A stretch of DNA of 36,433 nucleotides. Origin: Phocaeicola plebeius (GTDB taxonomy: Bacteria; Bacteroidota; Bacteroidia; Bacteroidales; Bacteroidaceae). Where the stretch lies: positions 1 through 36,433 of the forward strand of contig SFDG01000013.1 of the NCBI GenBank assembly GCA_004558305.1. Reading direction: 5' to 3'. Below are positions 25,209 through 32,361 of this stretch, one piece after another. The position numbers and the translations under genes are program-made. A model generated the notes under the pieces. It saw only the letters and a list, made by a program, of their open reading frames with translations, had not been told where the DNA came from and searched no databases. How positions within the stretch are numbered: position 1 is the stretch's first letter; each line of letters begins with the position of its first letter.

Positions 25209-25236
25209 AGTTGAATGAAGCCCCTTCCTTTTTTTT
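25200..25236 (+). terminator. Rho-independent terminator of the lipoprotein gene
   Basis: AAAGGAAGG (25200-25208) pairs with CCTTCCTTT (25223-25231) over a 14-nt loop, and the T-run extends to 25236 (eight T). It lies 38 nt past the stop codon. Confidence 0.85.
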
Positions 25237-25286
25237 GTTATTCTTCATTTATATGTTCCTCTGTTCTATAGTCCTTCTTTTTTAAT

Positions 25287-25395
25287 GTCATTCAGAGCGT
25301 CAGCGAAGAATCTGTAAAGCGTCAGTGGATGTATTCAGATTGGCTTTCCCCTTCGGGCCGCCGAACGTTGTTTCTTCGCTGACGCTACCAATGAC
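25287..25395. repeat. REP-like inverted repeat (GTCATTC..GCGAAGAA type)
   Basis: Positions 25287-25310 and 25372-25395 form an imperfect 24-nt inverted repeat with identical cores (AGCGTCAGCGAAGAA). The motif starts like the 21248-21275 sequence (GTCATTCCGA) and the hairpin at 32275. It directly abuts copy 2 of the 122-bp repeat. No gene is seen anywhere in 25237-25603. Confidence 0.7.
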
Positions 25396-25511
25396 GAAAC
25401 TGTAGGGGCAGACCTATGTGTCTGCTCGGAAACATCCGCCTCGGCATTCCGGGCGGACACGCAGGTCCGCCCCTACAGCGTCATCATCGAATCGTTTCAC
25501 ACAACGTGTGA
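25391..25511 (-). repeat. 122-bp hairpin repeat, copy 2 (inverted relative to copy 1)
   Basis: This is the reverse complement of 21131-21252 with about seven differences. It contains its own imperfect 32-nt inverted repeat (25400-25431 with 25447-25478). Its outer edge carries CACACAACGTGTG and is followed by CTCAGAATGACAAT (25518-25531), a motif that recurs in the hairpin at 32275-32333. Confidence 0.85.
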
Positions 25512-25603
25512 TGGGGACTCAGAATGACAATAAGAAGAATGTTCATTCCTCATTTAATATGTTCTCCGTTTTAAATTTTAAATTATTAATTTTAAATTAT
25601 ACA

Positions 25604-27793
25604 TCATTCCTTGTGAATGAACTCATAAATGGAGCTGCGGTAGAGATTGTCGAACAAGGCATTGTTGCTGACCTCTACATGCGACGCCGTCGTGTTGCGG
25701 TTCAAGGCATTGTAGAGCGCATGGAACGACACGTTAGGATTCTCCTTGACAGCATTCATCAGGTTCCGCGTGAACACGTTGCTCAGATAGATGCCGCGGT
25801 CGCCGTCCCATCCCGTTACTTTCGAAGTCTCCTGAGCCTGTGCCGCCGCTATCGCCATGACACCGGGGATACCTTCGCACGCCGAAGTGACACTGGCACT
25901 GTAGCACGTCTCGGCCAGCCACAGCAGCTTGCGGTAGCGTCCGGCAGCCGCCATCTCCTCCACCGCCTGCTGGAACAGCGCACGGGTGAAGCCGTTGCGG
26001 GTGAACTCGGGACGGTCCTTGCACCAGACGAACTGGCCGGGAGTGCCGTGCCCGCTCCAGAACACCAGCACGTTGTCGGCACTGCCCGACTCGATGACAT
26101 GGGGCAGGCGGTCGCTCTTCCGCCCGTTCAGGATATCGACGATGTCCGCCGGCTGCAGGGTGTGCAACTGGTAGTCTAAGCGGACATCCTGGTTCAGGTC
26201 GGCCCCGTCCTTCTCGCTCTGGATGATGCCGGGATAGGGATTCCTGTCATTGTCCGCCAGGTCGTTCTCCAGGATGAGCACGATGTGGTCGTCGTCCATC
26301 CCGTTGCGGCGCAGCAGCTGGTAGAAGTCGAGCACGTCGGCCTGGAAGCGGTAGTCCGACCATTGTTCCGATGCGGCCACCAGCAAGGCCCACTGGTCGT
26401 TCAGGCGGGGATAGCTGATGCCCGTCGGTTTGTCCTCGAAGATTTCCTCGACGGTCTTCCGCCATTCCCAGGCGGCGACGGACGAGCTGATGCGGTTGGT
26501 GCCGGTGCTGCTGGCGAAGCCGAAGGAGATGAACTGGTCCTCGTCGGCCGACCAGTTGACGTAGCAGCTGTTGCGGATGCTGGTCAGGCTACTCGAGTCG
26601 AAGGCCAATGGGCCGCTGGCCCCGATGAAGGGAGCGTACTTGCACGCCTGGATGTCCTCCAACTGCCTGCGCAGTCCGATGCTTTCCCAGGCGATGGGGC
26701 GGGAGGAGGAAGAAGCGGTGAGGATGCGCCGCAGGGCACCGTTCACCCCGTCGGCCAGGGCGAGGCTGCTGTAGTGGGTCTGGTAGTCGGTCAGGGCGAG
26801 GGCGGCCAGCAGCAGCGCGTCGTAGAACTGGGCTTCGGCAGGCAGGTGGGGCATGCCGAACCGGGTGCCGTAGGCAATGGTGAAGCCGGAGGCGGGGTCG
26901 GCATAGGGAGCCAGTCCCGACAGGAGATAGCTGGAGGGATTGTCCTTCAGCAGCTCGTTGCTCATGGCGGAACCGGAAAAGCGGATCCACGGGCAGTCTT
27001 CGTTATTGCCCAGCCGTCGCACGTACTCCTCCAGCACGCGGCGGCAGTCGTCCGTCGAGGAGAGGGCGCAGAGCAGGAACACGTCGTTGCTCTGCGACAG
27101 GGCTTGCCGGACGGCTTCCTCCCGCCGGTCGGGCGGATAGGTCAGCGTCATGCCGGGTGTCATCCCCAGTTCGGTGGCCTGGAAGGCGAACCAGTCGCAG
27201 AAAGTCTTTCCGTAAGCGTCGTCCGTGGCGAGGAGGGAGACGGTGTCCGCCCCCAGTTCCTGTGCCCTGAGCAGGAGCAGCTCGCACTGGCTGATGTCGG
27301 TCTCGGTGAGCGACCACACGTTGCCGGCTGTCGTGTAGCGGCGGATGATGTCCTCCGAAGTCACCTGGGGCACCAACAGCGGTTTCCGGGTCTTGGCGCA
27401 GGGATAGCCCAGGGCATCGAGGTGGTCGTTGTGAAACGGGCCGACGACGGCGGCCAGCTCCTCGCGGGCTGCCAGCTTCGTGCCCAGTCGGGAGAGGTCG
27501 GCGGTATTCTCGTCGTACCATTCCAGCTCCAGCTTCACGCCGGTCTCCATGCCGGTCTGTGCCTCCTCCAGGTTCTCCTGCAGCCATTGGGCGGTCTGTT
27601 TCCAGTGGCTGCCGTCGGTCGTGGAGAGGGGCATGACCACCGCTACTTTATAGGTGTTCCATTCGGTGGAGGAAGCGGTCTGCGGGGTGTCTTCGTCGCT
27701 GCAGGCAGCCGTCAGCAGCATCAGCAGCCCGCCAATCATCGTGCGGCACCGGGAGAAGGCCCGGCGGGTTCGTTCAGTGTAGTCGGTTCTCAT
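25604..27793 (-). CDS. Lipoprotein fusing a type 1 periplasmic binding protein to a legumain-like (C13) cysteine protease
   Basis: With the ATG at 27793 the product is 729 residues with its lipid cysteine at 31 (LLTAACSDED). Residues 45-410 resemble LivJ-type ligand-binding proteins: YKVAVVMPLSTTDG, then AAVVGPFHNDHLDALGYPCA and SLLATDDAYGKTFCDWFAF. Residues 465-700 align by eye with legumain: WALLVAASEQWSDYRFQADV (legumain: NYRHQAD), NPYPGI, DNVLVFWSGHGTPG with catalytic H582, and LAETCYSASV with catalytic C630. R482 and E628 correspond to S1-pocket residues that give legumain its Asn/Asp preference. This suggests a surface or periplasmic Asn/Asp-specific endopeptidase tied to a small-ligand sensor. 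It overlaps the preceding gene by 20 nt and is last in a four-lipoprotein operon. The coupling of the two domains is inference. Confidence 0.85.
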   Translation of the reverse strand: MRTDYTERTRRAFSRCRTMIGGLLMLLTAACSDEDTPQTASSTEWNTYKVAVVMPLSTTDGSHWKQTAQWLQENLEEAQTGMETGVKLELEWYDENTADLSRLGTKLAAREELAAVVGPFHNDHLDALGYPCAKTRKPLLVPQVTSEDIIRRYTTAGNVWSLTETDISQCELLLLRAQELGADTVSLLATDDAYGKTFCDWFAFQATELGMTPGMTLTYPPDRREEAVRQALSQSNDVFLLCALSSTDDCRRVLEEYVRRLGNNEDCPWIRFSGSAMSNELLKDNPSSYLLSGLAPYADPASGFTIAYGTRFGMPHLPAEAQFYDALLLAALALTDYQTHYSSLALADGVNGALRRILTASSSSRPIAWESIGLRRQLEDIQACKYAPFIGASGPLAFDSSSLTSIRNSCYVNWSADEDQFISFGFASSTGTNRISSSVAAWEWRKTVEEIFEDKPTGISYPRLNDQWALLVAASEQWSDYRFQADVLDFYQLLRRNGMDDDHIVLILENDLADNDRNPYPGIIQSEKDGADLNQDVRLDYQLHTLQPADIVDILNGRKSDRLPHVIESGSADNVLVFWSGHGTPGQFVWCKDRPEFTRNGFTRALFQQAVEEMAAAGRYRKLLWLAETCYSASVTSACEGIPGVMAIAAAQAQETSKVTGWDGDRGIYLSNVFTRNLMNAVKENPNVSFHALYNALNRNTTASHVEVSNNALFDNLYRSSIYEFIHKE

Positions 27794-28799
27794 AGGCTTG
27801 TTCTTTTTCGATGGCAAGAGGATGGAGGGTGGTCTGTCGTTCGGACAGCTCCGGATAGAAAGGGGAGACCGGAATCTCTATCCGTCCGGTGTCAAAGGTA
27901 TATACGGTATGGGCAGGTTCTGTTTCGCCTTCCAGCCAGCGGATCAGGTGTTCCTCGACCGTGGAGCGGATGTGCTTGACGACGGAGAAGGGGATATCCA
28001 GGCTGCGGAAGTTCAGATAGGCGTCCATGCCTGCCATGTAGAAGCCTTCGTTGGTGTGCAGGTAGCTGACCAGTCCCTGGATGCTGCCGCCTGCAAGGGG
28101 ATAGACGAAGTCGTACTGCCGGGCCAGGAGGGGGGCCATGCTGTACAGCTCGTCGGCCATGAAGTAGCCCTTTTCGTTGTCCGACAGGGTGAGGGAGTCG
28201 GGCAGGGTCCGGGTGGCATCGCAGTAGCCCTCGGCAAATCCGTCGGCGGCTTCTCGCAGCAGGTCGGAATAGCCGTTGGCCCGGAGGATGAGGGTGCTTC
28301 CCGGCGACGGGCTGGCCAGTGCCGCCAGTTGTCCTGCCTCGTAGCTGGCCCCGTAGAGGGAGAGGTGGAAGGTGGTGACGGGCAGGTCGGTGCGGCGGCT
28401 CTCGAACAGCAGGGTGTGGCCCCGTTCGTCGTTGGGCAGACGGTCGGCATACTTGTCGGCCGGTTCTTCGTAGTCTTCGCACGCCAGTACCAGCAGGTGC
28501 CGTCCGGTGGTCTGCGGATAGGCCCGCAGCCAGTCATCGAGCAGTGAGTCGGCCTCCGTCACCGACTGGGGGACGATGGTGTGCAGCCGGAAGGGGTGGG
28601 CTGCACGTGCCCGATAGACCCCCGCACAGATGGAGTCATTGTAAGTCCCGTCGCCCAGGGCGTTGGGAGCATAGAAGACCGTGACGACAGGCAGCTCGGT
28701 AGCGGCTGTTTCCTCGGGGTCGTTGTTCTGACAGGCTGCCACTACCAGCATCAGCAGCCAGCCTATCCATGGGTGGCGGGGGTGTATCCGGGTGTTCAT
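27774..28799 (-). CDS. BMP/PnrA-family substrate-binding lipoprotein
   Basis: This 341-residue lipoprotein has its lipid cysteine at residue 23 (MLVVAACQNND). Residues 35-320 follow the BMP (basic membrane protein/PnrA) type of periplasmic binding protein. Landmarks are ALGDGTYNDSICAGVYRA (family: GD-x-x-F/YND), GASYEAGQLAALAS, YPLAGGSIQGLVSYL and SVVKHIRSTVEEHL. Characterised BMP proteins bind nucleosides for ABC uptake, but no permease or ATPase gene is nearby, so this may be a sensor or scavenger. It starts 12 nt after the gene at 28812 and its stop codon lies inside the next gene, so translation is coupled to the legumain-fusion gene. Confidence 0.8.
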   Translation of the reverse strand: MNTRIHPRHPWIGWLLMLVVAACQNNDPEETAATELPVVTVFYAPNALGDGTYNDSICAGVYRARAAHPFRLHTIVPQSVTEADSLLDDWLRAYPQTTGRHLLVLACEDYEEPADKYADRLPNDERGHTLLFESRRTDLPVTTFHLSLYGASYEAGQLAALASPSPGSTLILRANGYSDLLREAADGFAEGYCDATRTLPDSLTLSDNEKGYFMADELYSMAPLLARQYDFVYPLAGGSIQGLVSYLHTNEGFYMAGMDAYLNFRSLDIPFSVVKHIRSTVEEHLIRWLEGETEPAHTVYTFDTGRIEIPVSPFYPELSERQTTLHPLAIEKEQAYENRLH

Positions 28800-28811
28800 G
28801 ACAGGGAGATT

Positions 28812-29726
28812 TTAATTTACGTAACCGAAGTATTTTACATACAACAAACGGTTGGCTGTCCCACCATATGCGAACCAGTCAATATCTCCGCTTTTCAGAT
28901 TGATACCATAGAATTGAAAGTACGTGCCTAAAAAGAGATAATTATACATGTAGTAGTATTCGTCGGTTTTGTCTCTTACATAGTCCATACCGGCCCGGGC
29001 AAAATTTGCGGCATGTGTGTTCCAGTCTTTCCGCATGATTTCAGAGATGAGTTTACTGTCGTTCCTTTCCGCACAATGAGAGAATCCACTTCTCCGGTAT
29101 TCGCTCGTTACGTGCACCATGACACAGCTTTGTCCCTTTGTGGCCTTACGGATACAGACGAATTTCTTCATGCTGCTGCCTGCGGGATGTACTAAATCCA
29201 CGTTATCGCCCACTTCGAAGGCCGAGTAGTCGTTGTAGGGCCATGCGTCGCTGGCGATGAAGTGCAACCGGGAAACGTAGGGAACGGAGCAACCCTCCGA
29301 GAAGGTTACACTGGCTATCCGTTCCGTCTTCCCATCGACAGGGGCAAAGGTAATGACTCCTTGCGGACGGCGCAGCGAGTCGCAGGGCGAGAACTTGATG
29401 ACATCGCCGAGCGTGTACACCTCTGCTTCGTCGGGCAGCCAGCTCTTGAACAGCCGGCTGGCTTCCTGTAGGTTGTCCACCCCGATGAACACTTCCGTGG
29501 TGTCCGGACTCATTTCCGGAATGGGGACACCGTTCTTGCGGGCAGTGAGCTGTCCTTTCTCGTCGGTATCTACCAGACAACTGCTGAAGTAGTGCAGCTG
29601 GTCTTCTACGTATTCAATTTCCTGCTCCTCTGCGGGAGTATCATCGTCCGAACAGGCGGGCAACAAAACAGTCAGGCTGCTGATGGACAGGCCGATGAAC
29701 AGCCGCCATAGATAGTTCTTTTTCAT
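28812..29726 (-). CDS. Surface-type lipoprotein, family not recognised
   Basis: This 304-residue lipoprotein has its lipid cysteine at about position 25 (VLLPACSDDDTP), followed by three aspartates, a likely surface-export signal. Residues 40-230 look like beta-rich repeats with several cysteines (SSCLVD, SPCDSL, EGCSVP, FVCIRK, QSCVMV, SHCAER), so disulfides are possible. The last 70 residues are aromatic (DEYYYMYNYLFLGTYFQFYG) and end in LLYVKYFGYVN. I do not recognise the family. It is the second gene of the lipoprotein operon, 48 nt after the first and 12 nt before the BMP-type gene. Confidence 0.75.
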   Translation of the reverse strand: MKKNYLWRLFIGLSISSLTVLLPACSDDDTPAEEQEIEYVEDQLHYFSSCLVDTDEKGQLTARKNGVPIPEMSPDTTEVFIGVDNLQEASRLFKSWLPDEAEVYTLGDVIKFSPCDSLRRPQGVITFAPVDGKTERIASVTFSEGCSVPYVSRLHFIASDAWPYNDYSAFEVGDNVDLVHPAGSSMKKFVCIRKATKGQSCVMVHVTSEYRRSGFSHCAERNDSKLISEIMRKDWNTHAANFARAGMDYVRDKTDEYYYMYNYLFLGTYFQFYGINLKSGDIDWFAYGGTANRLLYVKYFGYVN

Positions 29727-29774
29727 AATCTCAGTGTTTTGGGTAAAGTGTAATGGTAATGTCGTTGATGGCTT

Positions 29775-32108
29775 TTATTTGTTGAGGATGGTTTTCAGTA
29801 CCTTCAGGTCTTTCTGTACCAGTTCGTAGCCGAGCATCTGGGTGACGGGGATGGAAGGCGCGTTCTCCACATACGAGATGGGCCTGCCTGCCTCGCTCTG
29901 GGCTGCGTATTCCACCAGTTCGTTGTACTTCTGCTCCAGCTGGCTGCCGCTGATGACTTCGATGCGTGGCAGGAAGCGGCGGGAGTAGATAAAGGTGCGG
30001 TCGCCTACCTTCAGGTTGACATTGATGCAGACCACGAAGTCGGGGATGTAGTCGTCGTAGATGTTCAGGCCGTCCGCACTGGTGGGGAAATACACCTGGG
30101 GATAGGGGATGAAGCCCTTGTTGGGCGTCGTCTGGTCGAGGTAGCCGTAGAAGCGTTCCACCCGGTCGCCCTTCGTGCATTCCACCAGTTCGCTGGTATT
30201 CTTCTCCTCGAAGTAGTAGGAGGTTTCGAAATCGGCCTGTTCGATGAGGTGGAGCTTCATCTTGAACTCGTCGTTGGCCGAGGAAGCGGTGGTGCCGTTG
30301 CCGAACTTCGTATGATCGACAATGCTGAGGGCCGACGGTGCCTGGATGCCCACTATCTTTCGGAAACCGGCAGAGTGGCCTTCGCCTGCAAACGGATAGA
30401 CTCCGTAGTAGGTCTCCACATCCACATCCGTCACGTTGCCCAATTCTTCCGTGTTGAGGTTCAGCCGGATGGAGGTCGGGTCGAGGAAGGACACCATGCG
30501 CAGCTGCAGGGTCTCTGTATCGCCGCCTACACCGTAGGTATGGTCACCCTTCACGGCTAGGTTGATGCCCCTGCGGGCAACGCCCAGGCTGTGGTCGCCT
30601 ACGATATAGACCACGGGGTCGTCCGCCAGCGACCATACGCCCTTGCCGATGATGCAGTCTTTGCTGTCCGTCTTCAAGTAGCGTTTCTTGAAGTTGAGAG
30701 GAGGAACGTCGTTGGCACTTGTCTTTGTCATGTTGCCGCTCAAGCTAATCTTTCCGGTCAGGTTCATGTCAATCTTTCCCCGGTGGTATTCTTTCTTGGT
30801 GTCATCGAACTTCTTCAGCACCATGGTACCGAGGTTGATCCCAGCTTCCACGGCAGCAAGGACAGCGGTGACGGAACGGTCGGACGCTGCCGCCTTCTCT
30901 TTGTCCTTTTTCTTATCGGAAATCTTGCTGACTTTATCGGCCACTTTGTTGTACGCGCTGAGCATGGAATTGCCTTTTTCCAGGGCATTGATGACGGTGC
31001 CTATCGTTCCTGCTGTCGAGGTGACAGAGGGGGCATCGTATTCGCCGTTGATGTTGGCAGTCAGGTCGCCGGTCAGGGAGATGGCGGCTTTCTCCCAACT
31101 GTAGCAGGCGATGGAGAAAGCATCTTCGTTGGTGTTCTTGTAATAGTCCTCCCGCTGTTGGGTGGGAACGTAGGCGGACATGTCGATATCGAATGCCGTC
31201 CAGCCGGTCTTCATCTCTGGTGAGTCGAACTGGATATGGGGTACACAATAAGAGCTGAAGGTGCTGGTGGGGATGATACCTATGCTGGCATTGGGGTTCG
31301 TCGAGGCAGGTTCGGGGTGCGACAGGGGGATGGCGTACTGGAGTCCGTTGTAGAAAGGCAGGTGGTTGACATCTTTTTTCTGAGCACCCATCTTTACTTC
31401 GAAGCAGTAGTTGGAACCGGATCCTTTGGCTTCCTGCACATAGTAGAACACACGGAGGATGCCGAGGTACTTGTTGTACAGCCCGAAGTAGTTGGTGTTG
31501 GGCAGTCCTTCCTGGTTCAGGAAGCTGAATGCCATAATCCAGCCGTCTTCTTTCTTGACATCCTCTGCCACTTCTGTCGGCATGTTGTGGTTGCTGACTC
31601 CTGCCCAGGGGGTGTTGACCACTTGGGTGCCGCCGATGGAGCCTTTGTTGGAGAAGATACGGACCTGCTCCTGGTGTTCCCAGTCGGTGAGGAATTTTTC
31701 ATCGTCGGCGCTGTTGACATCGCACTCGGCATTGATGTACTGTTGTAGCTGCAGCAGGAAGACGGTGCCGTCGGAAAAGTCGAGCTGGGCCACTGTTGCC
31801 GGACGTAACTGATTGGGCTCTGCGGCCTGGTGGCTGATGGAGAGGACAGGATGTCCGTCTTCTGTGCCTGTCTGGCGGATGGTGCACCAGTCGGGCAGGT
31901 TGCTGACTTTGGTGAGTGACGCGCTGATGCTGTCGATGACTAAGGTCTCGGTACCTGCATCCGCCGAAATGAACATGGCATAGCTACAGTTCCTCTCTTC
32001 TTCCTGCGGCGGGTCTTCGGGAGGGGTGACATCGTCCTTGCAGGAGGTGACGAGAGGCAGGGTGATGAGCCATGCCAGCATAAAACGAAAGAATTTCATC
32101 GTTTTCAT
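29775..32108 (-). CDS. Large lipoprotein with BACON-like N-terminal domain, otherwise unknown
   Basis: This 777-residue lipoprotein has its lipid cysteine at residue 23 (PLVTSCKDDVTP). Residues 42-125 fit a BACON-like Ig domain (NLPDWCTIRQTG, then RPATVAQLDFSDG and QLQQ). Residues 190-310 are beta-rich. Two alternating polar/apolar stretches (341-356, AISLTGDLTANINGEY; 443-461, RGKIDMNLTGKISLSGNMT) flank a helical segment (363-437) with one strongly hydrophobic part (TAVLAAVEAGINLGTMVL), a layout compatible with a membrane-inserting hairpin. Residues 470-777 are mixed, with DFVVCINVNLKVGDRTFIYSR near the end. It is the first gene of the four-lipoprotein operon, behind a good promoter. Function is unknown. 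Confidence 0.75.
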   Translation of the reverse strand: MKTMKFFRFMLAWLITLPLVTSCKDDVTPPEDPPQEEERNCSYAMFISADAGTETLVIDSISASLTKVSNLPDWCTIRQTGTEDGHPVLSISHQAAEPNQLRPATVAQLDFSDGTVFLLQLQQYINAECDVNSADDEKFLTDWEHQEQVRIFSNKGSIGGTQVVNTPWAGVSNHNMPTEVAEDVKKEDGWIMAFSFLNQEGLPNTNYFGLYNKYLGILRVFYYVQEAKGSGSNYCFEVKMGAQKKDVNHLPFYNGLQYAIPLSHPEPASTNPNASIGIIPTSTFSSYCVPHIQFDSPEMKTGWTAFDIDMSAYVPTQQREDYYKNTNEDAFSIACYSWEKAAISLTGDLTANINGEYDAPSVTSTAGTIGTVINALEKGNSMLSAYNKVADKVSKISDKKKDKEKAAASDRSVTAVLAAVEAGINLGTMVLKKFDDTKKEYHRGKIDMNLTGKISLSGNMTKTSANDVPPLNFKKRYLKTDSKDCIIGKGVWSLADDPVVYIVGDHSLGVARRGINLAVKGDHTYGVGGDTETLQLRMVSFLDPTSIRLNLNTEELGNVTDVDVETYYGVYPFAGEGHSAGFRKIVGIQAPSALSIVDHTKFGNGTTASSANDEFKMKLHLIEQADFETSYYFEEKNTSELVECTKGDRVERFYGYLDQTTPNKGFIPYPQVYFPTSADGLNIYDDYIPDFVVCINVNLKVGDRTFIYSRRFLPRIEVISGSQLEQKYNELVEYAAQSEAGRPISYVENAPSIPVTQMLGYELVQKDLKVLKTILNK

Positions 32109-32158
32109 GGTCGTGCTTGTTGGTTAATTAATAGATGGTTGTTGTTAGTTAATCGATA

Positions 32159-32190
32159 CAAAGTTATGGATAATTTACGAATCCGGCAAA
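32159..32190 (-). promoter_or_regulatory. Promoter of the four-lipoprotein operon
   Basis: On the minus strand TTTG (32187-32190), a 20-nt spacer and TAACTTTG (32159-32166) are a near-ideal Bacteroidetes promoter. The predicted start is near 32152, giving a leader of about 44 nt. Confidence 0.75.
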
Positions 32191-32224
32191 CGATGGCCTT
32201 CTTTTTTCGGTGTGTGTAGGTGAA

Positions 32225-32251
32225 TAACACAAAGGCACAAAGGGAGGAAGG
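32225..32251 (+). repeat. 27-bp dispersed direct repeat, copy 2
   Basis: It matches 25182-25208 with three mismatches. It lies just upstream of the lipoprotein-operon promoter and beside the 28-bp hairpin. Confidence 0.6.
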
Positions 32252-32274
32252 GGATTTGCCGTACATAAATAATT

Positions 32275-32333
32275 ATATTGTCATTCTGAGTCGCCATCAC
32301 ACCCCGTGTGATGGCGACTCAGAATGACAATAT
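32275..32333. repeat. Perfect 28-bp hairpin with 3-nt loop
   Basis: Arms 32275-32302 and 32306-32333 are exact complements around CCC. It lies between the end of the GH2 gene (stop side at 32362) and the lipoprotein-operon promoter. The arm sequence (GTCATTCTGAGTC, then CCATCACAC) shares motifs with the outer edge of the repeat at 25391-25531. It could terminate GH2 transcription, but no T-run follows. Confidence 0.85.
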
Positions 32334-32361
32334 GGAATGCCCATACAGGCAGTAGGGACGC

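Noticed and set aside
21131..25511. Whether the inverted 122-bp repeats are insertion-sequence ends
   Set aside because: No transposase or integrase is encoded between them and no clear target-site duplication was found. They are listed as repeats, not as a mobile element.
27794..27817. TTG at 27817 as the start of the PBP-legumain gene
   Set aside because: It would lengthen the already polar N-terminus and the overlap with the upstream gene. The ATG at 27793 already gives a complete lipoprotein signal.
26285..27979. 564-codon open frame antisense to the PBP-legumain gene
   Set aside because: Shadow of a gene with conserved catalytic motifs; composition is biased to Gly, Val, Gln and Ala.
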